A stretch of 56,215 bases of DNA. Source: Methanobrevibacter sp. (GTDB taxonomy: Archaea > Methanobacteriota > Methanobacteria > Methanobacteriales > Methanobacteriaceae). The notes beneath the pieces were generated by a model that made no database searches, was not told the DNA's origin, and worked only from the letters and a program-made list of their open reading frames with translations. The position numbers and the translations under genes are program-made. This document shows, piece by piece, positions 1-9,003 of the stretch; positions within the stretch are counted from its first letter, which is position 1; each line of letters opens with the position of its first letter. The DNA lies in assembly GCA_017473945.1 (NCBI GenBank), contig JAFUIW010000004.1, positions 1-56,215 of the forward strand, in the 5' to 3' direction.

Positions 1-144
1 GGTGTTGTTTTCTGGTATTGTTTCGTTTTGTGTTGGGGTGTTGTTTTCTGGTATTGTTTCGTTTTGTTTTGGGGTGTTGTTTTCTGGTATTGTTTCGTTT
101 TGTATTTGTGTATTGTTTTCTGGAATTGTTGTGTTGTTTTGTGG
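1..144. repeat. 36-bp in-frame tandem repeat
   Basis: Three nearly identical 36-bp units (1-36, 37-72, 73-108) and a degenerate fourth unit (109-144) encode, on the minus strand, 12-residue repeats containing ETIPENNT. The array runs off the left edge, so its full copy number is unknown. The unit length is a multiple of three, which fits a variable-length surface stalk. There are no spacers, so it is not a CRISPR array. Confidence 0.85.
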
Positions 145-906
145 TATTGTTTCGTTTTCCACAGTTGTATTATTTTCAGGAGTTGACCCTAAAGGTTCAT
201 CTTCAGGGATTTCTATTGTACGATAGTTAATTTTGTATCCGAAAAAGTTTTGAGTGTCGCCATGCTCTGAATTTAATAATTCGAAATCAAATATTGCTTC
301 AGTGATATTATTAATTTTTGCTACTGCTCCATGATCGGGGATTATTCTTCCGTTTGCAGCACTTTCTAATATTGCTTTAATCACTGCATTGTTACTAGTT
401 TTATAATTATAATCAGTAAAAGTCCAAATGACTTCTGATAAGTCAGTTGTAGGATTCATTGCATAATTGTAATGATCTACAAATAATATTTTCAAGTAGT
501 TTCCAACAGATTCACCATATCTTGAGCTAACAATGTTGGTGGTATTTTCTACTGTAAATGTTTCTCCTCTTTGGGTGGAGTGTAAATAACGATTAACACA
601 ATAACCATTGTATCCGTCATCAAAGGACACGTTTCTGTATCCTCCTTCAAGTGCTTTTACTTCTTCACCAATTCTATTTTCTTCACTTGAGTTTGTTATT
701 GTGTTTTGCTCATTTGAATTTCTTTGGTTTTCAATGTTTTGGATGTCTTCAGATGCTTCTCTTTGGTTGATAGATCTGATTTCATTAGTTTCTTCTTCAT
801 TTTCAGTAATTAAAATATCATCAAGTTCATTTTGCGCTGAAACAAAATTCAAACCTGATGTTGCAATTAGAATTATGATTAGTATTGAGAGTATTTTTTT
901 CTTCAA
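1..906 (-). CDS. Secreted surface protein, C-terminus cut by window edge
   Basis: The reading frame is open on the minus strand from a TTG at 906 to the window edge (302 codons seen). The TTG follows an SD-like GAGGTG by about 6 nt, and a TATA box lies near 948-961. Residues 1-24 form a signal peptide (Lys-rich start, hydrophobic core, VSA cleavage site). The mature part has a GYC motif (Cys103) and, further on, the segment SEVIWTFTD (Glu158). The visible C-terminal part is a run of 12-residue Asn/Thr/Pro/Glu repeats. It is a paralog of the next gene (1010-1918): both share DG-x2-GYC, a Phe-Glu-Leu-Leu strand and an Asn/Thr-rich stalk. The Cys motif and the VIWTFTD segment resemble bacterial thioester adhesin domains, but the expected Gln is Glu here, so that assignment is tentative. 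The export signal is clear; the function is unknown. Confidence 0.8.
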   Translation of the reverse strand, partial: MKKKILSILIIILIATSGLNFVSAQNELDDILITENEEETNEIRSINQREASEDIQNIENQRNSNEQNTITNSSEENRIGEEVKALEGGYRNVSFDDGYNGYCVNRYLHSTQRGETFTVENTTNIVSSRYGESVGNYLKILFVDHYNYAMNPTTDLSEVIWTFTDYNYKTSNNAVIKAILESAANGRIIPDHGAVAKINNITEAIFDFELLNSEHGDTQNFFGYKINYRTIEIPEDEPLGSTPENNTTVENETIPQNNTTIPENNTQIQNETIPENNTPKQNETIPENNTPTQNETIPENNT

Positions 907-1009
907 AATTTTCACCTCGAAATATTTTGTATTATTGGCATTGTTAGAGGTAATATATAAAGTTAAAGTAACCAAATACTCACTAAAAAAAGAAAAGAAA
1001 AGATTGGAT

Positions 1010-1918
1010 TTAACCTTTTCCGCGAATTGTCACTGCAACAACAGCAATAATTATTATTACAATCACTAAAAGAAATATTGGATTTCCAACAGTTCTTAGG
1101 ATTTTATTTTGCAGTGTAGCATTTTGTGGTGTTTCATTTGTCTTGTTGATGATTTTAGTATTGTTTTGATTTATGATTGTTGTGTTGTTTTCATTAACTG
1201 TAACGGTATTTGTTTTGTTTATGATGGTTTTGTTTGTTTCAATCACGGTTTTTTCACTTGCGTTTGTTTTTGTATTGTTTTGCACGGTTTCTGCATTTTC
1301 ACTGTCTGTTTTATTGTTGGATGTGGTGGTGTTATTGTTTGTGGAGTTTGCTGTTTTATTTTCTCCATTAACTGCTGATAATATGTCGTCATGTTTAATG
1401 GTTTTTAATGAAACTTTATAAGCTACACAGTCTGATTTTTCCACATCATTGGATTTTAAAAGTTCAAAGTTGAATGTGGCTTCGGTGTCGTTATTGATTT
1501 CAACAACTGCACTGTCGCCGATATTTTCCTTGGAACTTAAAACTTTTTTGGCAATATCGTCGCTGGAGTCCTTATTGATGACTTTTGAAATTATGTTTTC
1601 TATATCATTTTCCTTATTTGCCTTATAACATTCGATAATTGCCAATTTAATGGCATTTTCACTGTCTGTAGTATGTTCTGTGGTAAATTTGTCATCTGTG
1701 GTAATGCTATTTTTTGTTAAGTCAATGCAATAACCTGTAAATCCGTCACTAAATTTGATTCCATTATCTGTAATGGAAATTGGCATGATATAGTTTGTTG
1801 TATCTTCAATTTCAAGTTGTTCTGTTGCATTGGTGGTGTTGTTATCTGCCCAAACCATGCCAAGACAACTGATTGAAAAAATTACAACAAGCAGTAATGT
1901 AATTGTTTTTTTGTTCAT
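1010..1918 (-). CDS. Secreted, C-terminally membrane-anchored surface protein
   Basis: This 302-residue protein has a signal peptide (about residues 1-24). It then has a globular part with the motif DGFTGYCIDL, a long Asn/Thr-rich low-complexity stalk with many N-x-T/S sites, and a C-terminal hydrophobic segment (about residues 278-297) ending in RGKG. That architecture suggests a protein held in the membrane by its C-terminus and spanning the pseudomurein wall. It is a paralog of the neighbouring truncated gene and lies 103 bp downstream of that gene's start, on the same strand. A T-rich stretch after the stop on the minus strand could end transcription. A second Cys lies in DCVAYKV. No enzyme motif is visible; an adhesin or wall-associated role is inferred from the layout only. 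Confidence 0.8.
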   Translation of the reverse strand: MNKKTITLLLVVIFSISCLGMVWADNNTTNATEQLEIEDTTNYIMPISITDNGIKFSDGFTGYCIDLTKNSITTDDKFTTEHTTDSENAIKLAIIECYKANKENDIENIISKVINKDSSDDIAKKVLSSKENIGDSAVVEINNDTEATFNFELLKSNDVEKSDCVAYKVSLKTIKHDDILSAVNGENKTANSTNNNTTTSNNKTDSENAETVQNNTKTNASEKTVIETNKTIINKTNTVTVNENNTTIINQNNTKIINKTNETPQNATLQNKILRTVGNPIFLLVIVIIIIAVVAVTIRGKG

Positions 1919-2011
1919 ATTAAAAGCTCCTTTTAATTAATTGATAATATGACATTAATAGTAATAAAGTTTTGTTAAATTATATATGATATAAAAATAA
2001 AATATTACTTC

Positions 2012-2716
2012 ATGAGAGTATTAGCTAATTTTGAGGATAATCAGAAAATCCCTTCAAATTCATCACTGGATGTCCTTCTTGGAGGCGGTTTTGAAAAAGG
2101 GGTTATAACTCAAATATTTGGACCTCCAAGTTCCGGTAAAAGTAACATTACTTTATCTTTAGCTGTCAATGTGGCTAAAAACGGTAAAAAAGTAATTTAC
2201 ATGGACACTGAAGGTGGAATTTCCATAGATAGGATAAAGCAAATTTCAGGTCCGAATTTTGAAAAAACAGCTAATAATATCATTGTTTTCGAACCAACTA
2301 ATTTTTTAGAACAGAACGATAATTTAAAAGCCATTGAAGTGTGGCTTAGAAAAAATCATGATGATGTTGATTTGATTGTTCTGGATTCCGCAGTGGCATT
2401 GTACCGTGTAGATGATATGAAATCATCAAAGCTCAATAAGGAATTGGGTAAGCAGATGGGAATATTGTCTAAAATAGCCCGTAAGTATGATGTTGCCGTT
2501 GTGCTGACAAACCAGATTTACAATGCCTTTGATGAAGAGGGCAATAATGACATACGTGCAGTTGGAGGTACAATCTTACAATACTGGAGTAAGGTCATTC
2601 TTCAGCTGGAACGTGGTGATGAACTAAATAAGCGTGTAGCCACATTAAGACGTCACAGAAGTATTCCTGAAGGTAAGCAGGCAGTTTTCGCCATCACTTC
2701 TCGTGGAATAATTTAA
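2012..2716 (+). CDS. radB: DNA repair and recombination protein RadB
   Basis: A 234-residue RecA/RadA-family protein consisting of the ATPase core only, as expected for RadB, the archaeal RadA paralog that lacks the N-terminal helix-hairpin-helix domain. The Walker A motif GPPSSGKS is at residues 37-44 and the Walker B strand LIVLDS is near residue 127. The conserved TEGG follows the first beta strands, and the ATPase region ends in an arginine-rich RRHRSIPEG segment. RadB is known to help homologous recombination alongside RadA and Holliday junction resolvase. The gene diverges from the surface-protein pair to its left; an A/T-rich stretch just before the ATG supplies a TATA-like element. 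Length and motifs match the family well. Confidence 0.95.
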   Translation: MRVLANFEDNQKIPSNSSLDVLLGGGFEKGVITQIFGPPSSGKSNITLSLAVNVAKNGKKVIYMDTEGGISIDRIKQISGPNFEKTANNIIVFEPTNFLEQNDNLKAIEVWLRKNHDDVDLIVLDSAVALYRVDDMKSSKLNKELGKQMGILSKIARKYDVAVVLTNQIYNAFDEEGNNDIRAVGGTILQYWSKVILQLERGDELNKRVATLRRHRSIPEGKQAVFAITSRGII

Positions 2717-2774
2717 GTTAATTTTATTAATAACTAATTATATATATTTATTTTGGAATTGTTTGAGTGATATT

Positions 2775-3950
2775 ATGAGGGATAAGGATTTCGATATTAA
2801 AAACCCAAAAAAGAAATTTCAAAAAACCGAAAGAGTGCCGCCTGAAGGCTATGACTCTGCTAACGACTTTTTTGAAGATATGTATATGGACAAAGACATG
2901 ATTTGGATGGGTCAAAACACCAACCATTTACATGATGATACAATAGCCGATGCAATGATTGATGCAATTCATCAAAAGACTTTCTGTAGATATCCTGCCC
3001 CTGAAGGTTTCAGTGAACTTAAACAATTGATTTTAGACGATTTAGGATTAGAAGACTTGGAAGTGCTTTTAACATCCGGTGCAACAGAATCATTATATCT
3101 TGTAATGCAGGCGTTGCTAGAACCTGAAGACAATGTGATATTGTCTGATCCGGGATATTTTATCATAGGGGACTTTGCAAACAGGTTTGCAGGCGAAGTA
3201 AGATATGTTCCAATTTACTATCCTGAAAATGACTATAAGTTAACCCCTGAGTTACTGAGACAGAATATGGATGAAAACACCCGTATGGTCATCTTGATTG
3301 ATCCTTTAAATCCATTGGGTTCATCATACACTGAAGAGGAACTCAAGGAATTTGCCCAAATTGCAAAAGAAAATGATTTATACTTATTACATGACATAAC
3401 ATACAAGGACTTTGCAAGAGAACACTTTTTAGCTCAAAACTATGCTCCTGAGCAAACATTAACAATATACAGTTTCTCAAAAATATTTGGAATGGCTGGT
3501 TTAAGGGTTGGTGGAGTAATCTCCTCAAAACCAATAATAGATGCAATTAAAAATGCAGTAGTTAACGATTTGGGAGTAAATATCATCTCACAATACGGTG
3601 CGATTGCAGGTCTTAAATCAAAACCTCAATGGTTTGACAATATGAGGGAAATCTGTTTTGAAAATCAAAGGTTGATAAATGAGATGATTGAACCTATTGA
3701 AGGAGTATTCCTGCCCGTTTATCCGTCTGATGCAAACATGATGGTAATTGACTTATCTGGTGCGGGAATAAATCCAAAAGTCATGTCAAACTACTTGATT
3801 GAGAAAAAATTATTCACAAGGGAAGGGGAATACACTTCTGAAGAATTTGGAGACAGATACCTACGTATAAGTTTCTCAATTCCAACAGAAGAAATCAAAG
3901 TATTCTGTGAAGAATTCCCGAAAGCTGTTGAGGCTTTAAGAAAAAAATAA
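2775..3950 (+). CDS. PLP-dependent class I/II aminotransferase
   Basis: A fold-type I aminotransferase. The PLP lysine lies in SFSKIFGMAGLRVGG (Lys236 counted from 2775). The cofactor-binding Asp/Tyr region is LLHDITYKDF, the early segment TSGATESL binds the phosphate, and the C-terminal arginine is in YLRISFS. The frame also allows a TTG start at 2763, but the ATG at 2775 is preferred because GAGTGA sits just upstream. The substrate cannot be told from sequence; aspartate, aromatic or diaminopimelate-like substrates are all possible. It is followed after 10 bp by an Fe-S protein and a DGC-type zinc protein on the same strand, so the three may be co-transcribed. Confidence 0.85.
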   Translation: MRDKDFDIKNPKKKFQKTERVPPEGYDSANDFFEDMYMDKDMIWMGQNTNHLHDDTIADAMIDAIHQKTFCRYPAPEGFSELKQLILDDLGLEDLEVLLTSGATESLYLVMQALLEPEDNVILSDPGYFIIGDFANRFAGEVRYVPIYYPENDYKLTPELLRQNMDENTRMVILIDPLNPLGSSYTEEELKEFAQIAKENDLYLLHDITYKDFAREHFLAQNYAPEQTLTIYSFSKIFGMAGLRVGGVISSKPIIDAIKNAVVNDLGVNIISQYGAIAGLKSKPQWFDNMREICFENQRLINEMIEPIEGVFLPVYPSDANMMVIDLSGAGINPKVMSNYLIEKKLFTREGEYTSEEFGDRYLRISFSIPTEEIKVFCEEFPKAVEALRKK

Positions 3951-3960
3951 GGTTAAGGGT

Positions 3961-4677
3961 ATGAGATTTAGATATCATCAACCTGTTCCTAATTTTTATA
4001 AAACTGAAAACCCTCACCATCCAAAAACCAATATGTCTGCTGATTTTTTAAACAAATTCAATGATTTGGCTATTAAATATCAATTTGCAGGCTTAAGTTA
4101 TTCAAAATTAACTGATGAATTTAAAAAAGAGTGGGATATTGACTGGGACAACATCATCATTTTAAAATACAAAATGGCTGATGAAATCCTGAAAATGGAA
4201 CCATCCTGGGAAAAATGCAAATTGATGGATGAGGAATTTCAGGAAGTGGGATTAAAGACATTCAAACTTGCAGACATTTTGAGAGAAAACGGTTTCAGAG
4301 CAGATTTGATCAATCCTTTGGATGACAGAGTAAGTCTAAGGGCAATAGCACTTCAGTCAAATGATGCCGTAATTACAAGAAGCAACATGTGCATGTTCAA
4401 GGAAGGTTTGAACCTGGGATTTTTCATGATTCAAACATCAATTGAAAATTTGCCGTTCAAAACAGAAAATGACATGCTGTGGGTTGAGGATTACTGCTCA
4501 ACATGTGGAGTCTGCATTGACAGGTGTCCCGAAAATGCTTTTGATGATGATGGGAAATTTTTAAGAAAGTTATGCACTGCGCATCGTGAAGGCTGCAGCA
4601 GATGCATTGATTCGTGTCCTTTTTATAAGCGAGGTTATGAAAAAGTTAAAAAAAGATATTCGAGGATGAAAAAATGA
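3961..4677 (+). CDS. 4Fe-4S dicluster protein, QueG/dehalogenase-like C-terminus
   Basis: A 238-residue protein with a C-terminal ferredoxin-like region. One cluster motif is CSTCGVCIDRCP; a second set of cysteines is in CTAHREGCSRCIDSCP. The N-terminal ~170 residues carry no motif I can name. The layout (catalytic-looking N-terminus followed by two [4Fe-4S] sites) resembles epoxyqueuosine reductase and reductive dehalogenases, but no corrinoid-binding motif is obvious, so it is best called an iron-sulfur protein. It starts 10 bp after the aminotransferase and overlaps the next gene by 4 bp (ATGA), which indicates translational coupling. Confidence 0.75.
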   Translation: MRFRYHQPVPNFYKTENPHHPKTNMSADFLNKFNDLAIKYQFAGLSYSKLTDEFKKEWDIDWDNIIILKYKMADEILKMEPSWEKCKLMDEEFQEVGLKTFKLADILRENGFRADLINPLDDRVSLRAIALQSNDAVITRSNMCMFKEGLNLGFFMIQTSIENLPFKTENDMLWVEDYCSTCGVCIDRCPENAFDDDGKFLRKLCTAHREGCSRCIDSCPFYKRGYEKVKKRYSRMKK

Positions 4678-5051
4678 GTGATAAAGTAGCTTTAGTATCC
4701 TGCAGCGGATTAAGTCCACTGGGTTTGGTGGTTCGTGCAGCTAGCGTGGAACTTGCATTGGAAAATGAGAACATTGTTGCAGCATGTATAACTGAATATT
4801 CAGCCCAACCGAATAACTGCTCACCAATTCTGGATGATGCAAAAATAGTTACAATAACTGGCTGTGCCGATGACTGTGCATCTGTAATCTTAAATGAAAA
4901 ATATGTAAAACCTATAAAAAATATATCTGCAGACGTTGTTGTCAAAACTTATGATTTAAATCCACTAGATGCGGTTCGTTTGGACGACGATGGTGAAAAA
5001 GCGGTTGATGTGTTAAAAAAATATATTTTAAAAGAATTAGAAAATATCTAA
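4674..5051 (+). CDS. DGC-domain-like putative zinc-binding protein
   Basis: A 125-residue cytosolic protein. The N-terminus VALVSCSGLSPLG and the central TGCADDCAS resemble the DGC family (PF08859), small proteins with conserved cysteines proposed to bind zinc. A further Cys in NNCSPILDD could complete a metal site. The start codon overlaps the stop of the upstream Fe-S gene by 4 bp, so the two products are probably made together. The gene is convergent with 5048-5368, and the two reading frames overlap by 4 bp at their stops. The biochemical role is unknown. Confidence 0.65.
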   Translation: MSDKVALVSCSGLSPLGLVVRAASVELALENENIVAACITEYSAQPNNCSPILDDAKIVTITGCADDCASVILNEKYVKPIKNISADVVVKTYDLNPLDAVRLDDDGEKAVDVLKKYILKELENI

Positions 5052-5368
5052 TTGTCTAATTCTTTTCTCATGTCATTAGCACATACGAGCAATAATATTG
5101 CAAATACTATTGCAAGCATTCCATGAGTTACTATTATACTTACTATGGCACAAATAATCAGCAAAATCCATGTATGTTTGTATTCGCCATATCTTGTTGA
5201 AAGTAAATATACAATAACAAACATGATTGCATAAAATATTCCGCTAATAATGAGGATGTCATATCCATTAAGTACGAGTCCTGCTATTAATAATATTATT
5301 GCAAATATTAGGTATCCATAAGATACTCTTTTTGCTAATTCAGCACCTCTAATTCTATTTTCAAACAT
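5048..5368 (-). CDS. Small four-helix membrane protein
   Basis: A 106-residue protein that is mostly hydrophobic, with about four predicted membrane helices and short polar loops (for example RYGEYKHTW between helices two and three). It follows abcE1 directly on the same strand: the AGGAG in front of it overlaps the abcE1 stop region, so it is likely translated from the abcE1 transcript. I see no catalytic or binding motif. Conserved hypothetical. Confidence 0.65.
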   Translation of the reverse strand: MFENRIRGAELAKRVSYGYLIFAIILLIAGLVLNGYDILIISGIFYAIMFVIVYLLSTRYGEYKHTWILLIICAIVSIIVTHGMLAIVFAILLLVCANDMRKELDN

Positions 5369-5379
5369 TCATTATGCTC

Positions 5380-7158
5380 CTAATCTGATAAATAGTAATA
5401 TTCTCCTTTTTCTTTTTGTTCACGGTCTTTGTAACTGTCGAGTTTATTTACTCTTGGTCTTTTTGTTTCCTTATCTCTTCTGAATGTAATGTTTAGGTTT
5501 CCTAAAAACTCGTTCATTGCGTTTCTAAGATCAGTTGGTTTGGATGCATGGCCGTTTAAACCAGGAGTTCCGTTAAATACCATTGCCCTGTCTGAAATGT
5601 AATCGATAAATACGATATCGTGGTCCACAATAAGTGATGCCGCATTTCTGCTTTCAACCATTTTGCGTATTACTCTTGCGGCGATTAACCTCTGTTCAAC
5701 ATCAAGGAATGCTGTAGGTTCGTCGAAAAGATATATTTCAGCATCTTTTGAAAGTGTTGCTGCAATAGCCAGTCTTTGAAGTTCTCCTCCACTTAGTCCT
5801 TTGACAGGTTTATCGAGCATGTCGTTTAAGCCTAATGGAATCATGATTTCACTTTCAAAGATTTTACTTCCGAAACTTGGAGCGTTCATGTATAAAAAGT
5901 CGCTTACGCTTCCTTCAAAGTTGGAAACGATGTATTGCGGTTTGTAAGCTATTGTGACTTCATCATCAACTTCTCCTGATGTCGGTTCTTCAACTCCTGC
6001 AAGCATTTTTGCAAATGTGGTCTTACCGATACCGTTTGATCCGAATGCTGTAACGATTTCGTCATAAAATATTTCACCTTCATCTGCAGTCAGTTTGAAT
6101 CCGTCATAGTCCTTGCTTAGGTCGCTGTAGCTTGCAAGCGCATCCCCTTCATCCTCTGGAGTCGGAGGTCTTATTGTAAATTCGATAGGGTTTCTTCTGA
6201 TTCTTACGTTTTCTTCAGCCAAGAATCCTTTGATGTATGCATTGATTCCTAAACGAACTCCTTTTCTTCCGGACACTACACCGTATCCTCCAGGTTGACC
6301 ATATAATATGTGAATATTATCGGATAGGGCATCCAAAGTTGCAAGGTCGTGCTCAATAACAAGCACGCTTTTACCTTCTTCTGCAAGAGAGCGTATAACT
6401 CGAACTGCATTAAGTCTTTGGGACACGTCAAGCCATGAGGTAGGTTCGTCGAAGTAGTAGAAGTCTCCTTCTCTGAGAACTGTTGCAGCTATTGCAACCC
6501 TTTGAAGTTCCCCACCACTCAGGTTTTCCATTTTTCTGTCCAAAACGTTTTCAAGCTGCAATTCTTTTGTTACATATTCGAGCTTGTCCCTTTCATTAAC
6601 GTTGGTTAACAGGTCTCTGACTTTGCCTTTTATGACCTTTGGGAGTTTATCAACCATCTGTGGTTTTAATATGGTTTTGATGTTTCCTTCGGATAAATCC
6701 TGGAAGTATTTTTGAAGTGCTGAGCCTTTGTAGTATTCAATTACTCCATCCCAGTTTTCTGGTGGATTTTCAAAGTCTCCAAAGTTAGGTATCAGATTTC
6801 CTGATAGAATATTCATTATTGTGGATTTACCGATACCGTTCTGTCCTAAAAGCCCTAAAACACTTCCTTCTTCCAGACTTGGAAGTCCGAACAGTTCAAA
6901 CTGGTTTTGTCCGAATCTGTGGATTGGTTCACCAACCGCTTCAGGCAAGTTAATGATTGTAATAGCATCAAATGGACAGCGGTTTGTACATATTCCGCAT
7001 CCTTCACATAATTCTTCAGATATCAACGGCTTTTTTGTATCCTCGTCGATTACTATGGTGTCTTCATCCATTCTAACACCCGGGCAGTAATGGATACAGA
7101 CGTAATCACATTTTTTAGGTTGACATCTGTCCTTGTCTAAAATTGAAATACGAGTCAT
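5380..7158 (-). CDS. rli1: Ribosome recycling ATPase ABCE1/Rli1
   Basis: A 592-residue protein with the full ABCE1 layout. The N-terminal Fe-S domain has cysteines at 12, 17, 21 and 25 and the ferredoxin motif [12 protein letters not shown] near residue 51. Two ABC ATPase domains follow, with Walker A motifs GQNGIGKST and GSNGIGKTT, two LSGGELQR signatures and Walker B/D-loop segments [11 protein letters not shown] and [15 protein letters not shown]1 splits the ribosome into subunits after termination and is essential in archaea. The ATG at 7158 has a strong SD, AAGGAG, 6 nt upstream. That SD reads GGAGATT, the exact complement of AATCTCC in the candidate small RNAs described below; this may be chance. 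It shares its upstream region with the divergent pth2 gene. Confidence 0.97.
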   Translation of the reverse strand: MTRISILDKDRCQPKKCDYVCIHYCPGVRMDEDTIVIDEDTKKPLISEELCEGCGICTNRCPFDAITIINLPEAVGEPIHRFGQNQFELFGLPSLEEGSVLGLLGQNGIGKSTIMNILSGNLIPNFGDFENPPENWDGVIEYYKGSALQKYFQDLSEGNIKTILKPQMVDKLPKVIKGKVRDLLTNVNERDKLEYVTKELQLENVLDRKMENLSGGELQRVAIAATVLREGDFYYFDEPTSWLDVSQRLNAVRVIRSLAEEGKSVLVIEHDLATLDALSDNIHILYGQPGGYGVVSGRKGVRLGINAYIKGFLAEENVRIRRNPIEFTIRPPTPEDEGDALASYSDLSKDYDGFKLTADEGEIFYDEIVTAFGSNGIGKTTFAKMLAGVEEPTSGEVDDEVTIAYKPQYIVSNFEGSVSDFLYMNAPSFGSKIFESEIMIPLGLNDMLDKPVKGLSGGELQRLAIAATLSKDAEIYLFDEPTAFLDVEQRLIAARVIRKMVESRNAASLIVDHDIVFIDYISDRAMVFNGTPGLNGHASKPTDLRNAMNEFLGNLNITFRRDKETKRPRVNKLDSYKDREQKEKGEYYYLSD

Positions 7159-7267
7159 TATAATCTCCTTAAAAATATAATCATATATAATTTTATATTT
7201 TCTATTTAATTAAACTATGTTTTCAAAAAGCTTTTAAATGGATAATTTAATATTTAATAGTGATAAT

Positions 7268-7606
7268 ATGAAACAGGTTATGATTGTAAGAACTGATTTG
7301 AAAATGCGCAAAGGTAAGATTGCAGCTCAGTGCTGTCATGGTTCAATTGGCGCATATATGAAATCTCCCCCGGATAAAATCAGAAAGTGGGAGAATGAAG
7401 CTTATGCAAAGGTAGTTTTAAAGGTCCAGACTTTGGAGGAGTTAACTCAACTTAAAAAGATTGCGGATGAAAAGGGCATTGCCAATTATTTGGTAGTTGA
7501 TGCTGGACGTACTCAGATACCTACATCAAGCGTTACAGTTTTGGCACTCGGTCCTGATGAGGATGAAATAATCAATGAAGTGACTGGGGATTTAAAACTT
7601 TTATGA
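7268..7606 (+). CDS. pth2: Peptidyl-tRNA hydrolase Pth2
   Basis: A Pth2 (archaeal/eukaryotic type) hydrolase, which frees tRNA from peptidyl-tRNA. The 112-residue product has the family hallmarks: KMRKGKIAAQCCHGS near the N-terminus, DAGRTQIPTSSVTVLALGP, and a length close to the usual 115. An in-frame ATG at 7238 exists, but the ATG at 7268 is chosen because AGTGAT lies just before it and the protein then begins with the first beta strand (MKQVMIVRTD). It is divergent from rli1, another translation-linked gene. Confidence 0.93.
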   Translation: MKQVMIVRTDLKMRKGKIAAQCCHGSIGAYMKSPPDKIRKWENEAYAKVVLKVQTLEELTQLKKIADEKGIANYLVVDAGRTQIPTSSVTVLALGPDEDEIINEVTGDLKLL

Positions 7607-7656
7607 GAAACTATCAATTTAATGAATGCTATTTTTAATTAAACGTGGTAGAAATT

Positions 7657-8325
7657 ATGAGCATAAAACAGGTTGTAAAAATTGGTGGAAGTTTATTTCC
7701 AAAATATGCAATTGATTTAGCAAAAAAACTAAAAGGCACCGATTCACTCATTATTTTAGGTGGTGGTGAATTTGCCAATCTCATCCGCAAATACAATGGT
7801 GATCAAAACTTTTCAGAAGAAGTAAATCATTGGACTGCCATTGATTGTATGGACATAATAGCAAAACTGGTCAATGATAAAGTTGAATCATGCAAATTGT
7901 CTTATACATTATATGATGCTCAAAAAATATCTGATGAAGGTTTTACCCCTATTTTTGCCGTTTCCGAATTTTTAATAAATGAAGATCCGTTTGAATGCTC
8001 ATGGGATGTGACATCCGATTCGATTGCAGCCTATGTTGCACACTGCCTAAATGCAAACCTTTTAATAGTAACAAATGTAAATGGTATATATACCCAAGAA
8101 CCGAAAGAGCCAGGTTCAACATTCATAAGTAAAATTGATGCAAAAACCTTACTAACTTTTCAAGAGTCATCGATTGATGTAATGTTACCGTCTCTTTTAT
8201 TAGAGTTTGGGACTAATTGTTATGTTGTGAATGGGAAGTGCCCAGATTGGGTTTTATCTTTAATAGATGATAATATAAATGATTATAACTTCGATTACAC
8301 ACAAATAATAGGTGATTTAAAATGA
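7657..8325 (+). CDS. mfnE: Amino-acid-kinase-family MfnE, methanofuran biosynthesis
   Basis: An amino acid kinase fold protein of about 222 residues. It has the N-terminal KIGGSL phosphate loop, IILGGGEFAN, and the nucleotide-binding stretch SDSIAAYVAHCL followed by LLIVTNVNGIY. In methanogens the small stand-alone member of this family is MfnE. MfnE phosphorylates 5-(aminomethyl)-3-furanmethanol phosphate to the diphosphate used for methanofuran. A GTG at 7645 is in frame, but the ATG at 7657 is preferred (MSIKQVVKIGG). The stop overlaps the ATG of the zinc-finger gene by 4 bp, so mfnE, the zinc finger and aEF-1beta form a compact cluster. The MfnE name rests on family and lineage rather than a diagnostic residue. 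Confidence 0.8.
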   Translation: MSIKQVVKIGGSLFPKYAIDLAKKLKGTDSLIILGGGEFANLIRKYNGDQNFSEEVNHWTAIDCMDIIAKLVNDKVESCKLSYTLYDAQKISDEGFTPIFAVSEFLINEDPFECSWDVTSDSIAAYVAHCLNANLLIVTNVNGIYTQEPKEPGSTFISKIDAKTLLTFQESSIDVMLPSLLLEFGTNCYVVNGKCPDWVLSLIDDNINDYNFDYTQIIGDLK

Positions 8326-8483
8326 AAACTGTAGACTGTATTCCATGTAAACAAGAAATTCCATTAACTGGACCTTTTGTTGAATTCGAATGTCCAGAAT
8401 GTGGAGCAAAAATATCAAGATGTGAAAAATGCCGTACTTTCGGTCACGCTTACAAATGCGAATGCGGATTTGAAGGACCATAG
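8322..8483 (+). CDS. Small double zinc-ribbon protein (HVO_2753-like)
   Basis: A 53-residue protein with four Cys pairs: CIPC, CPECG, CEKC and CECG. This matches the archaeal HVO_2753/DUF1610-type small zinc-finger proteins, often annotated as putative RNA-binding. The ATG overlaps the mfnE stop (ATGA). The stop is 22 bp before aEF-1beta, whose SD (GGAGG) lies in that gap. The same order (zinc finger then EF-1beta) is common in archaea and points to a translation-related role. Confidence 0.88.
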   Translation: MKTVDCIPCKQEIPLTGPFVEFECPECGAKISRCEKCRTFGHAYKCECGFEGP

Positions 8484-8505
8484 ATTTTAAAATGGAGGAA
8501 TTAGA

Positions 8506-8775
8506 ATGGGTGAAGTATTAACAACTATGAAAATTATGCCAGACAGTCCTGATGTAGATTTAGAAGCTATCAAAGCAACTATCAAAGATTCAATGCCGGA
8601 AGGCGCTGAACTTCATGATATGTCAGAAGAACCAATTGCATTTGGTTTAGTTGCAATCATCTTAAGTTTCATCACTGATGATGGTGAAGGCGGATCAGGA
8701 CCTGTTGAAGAAATGGTTTCCGCTATTGAAGGTGTAGCTAGTTTTGAAATTACTGGTGTCGGAAGATTAATGTAA
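8506..8775 (+). CDS. ef1b: Translation elongation factor aEF-1beta
   Basis: An 89-residue protein matching archaeal elongation factor 1-beta, which exchanges GDP for GTP on aEF-1A. It starts MGEVLTTMKIMPDSP, contains the conserved PIAFGLVAI strand and ends in VTGVGRLM-like ITGVGRLM. An SD GGAGG is placed about 7 nt before the ATG. It is the last gene of the mfnE/zinc-finger cluster, and a T-rich stretch follows the stop. Confidence 0.95.
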   Translation: MGEVLTTMKIMPDSPDVDLEAIKATIKDSMPEGAELHDMSEEPIAFGLVAIILSFITDDGEGGSGPVEEMVSAIEGVASFEITGVGRLM

Positions 8776-9003
8776 ATCTTTTTGAGATTTTCATTAATAT
8801 TTATTCTCTTTTTTTAAAAATCTATTTTAAGCTTTTTTATTCATGTATTCTTTTTTGATGATTTTCTATTTGTGCATTTCTGAAATTTGCTGATTGCAAG
8901 CCCAAAAAACTTGTTTATTTTGTGAATTTATTTATTTTTTTGAATAATTTTAAATATTTTATTCAATAAATATTGTCGCATATAGTATATTATGAGGCAT
9001 ATT
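8776..9003. other. AT-rich intergenic region before the adhesin
   Basis: This stretch holds no supported gene. It begins with T-runs that could end transcription of the aEF-1beta cluster. It ends with AT-rich DNA that includes a TATA-like element and the SD-like GAGG at 8994-8997 for the adhesin gene. Confidence 0.6.

Noticed and set aside
1-144. Repeat array that could look like CRISPR
   Set aside because: Units are directly adjacent without spacers, 36 bp long, in frame, and encode a 12-residue protein repeat on the minus strand.
2-230. Plus-strand ORFs over the left-edge repeat
   Set aside because: Low-complexity Phe/Cys/Leu products that are shadows of the repeated minus-strand surface-protein gene.
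608-1421. Plus-strand ORFs of 82-153 codons
   Set aside because: They lie opposite two secreted-protein genes with clear signal peptides and have no SD or family features.
5507-5522. Isolated CCTAAA near an AGG in rli1
   Set aside because: Inside a coding region and without the second palindrome arm at the right spacing.
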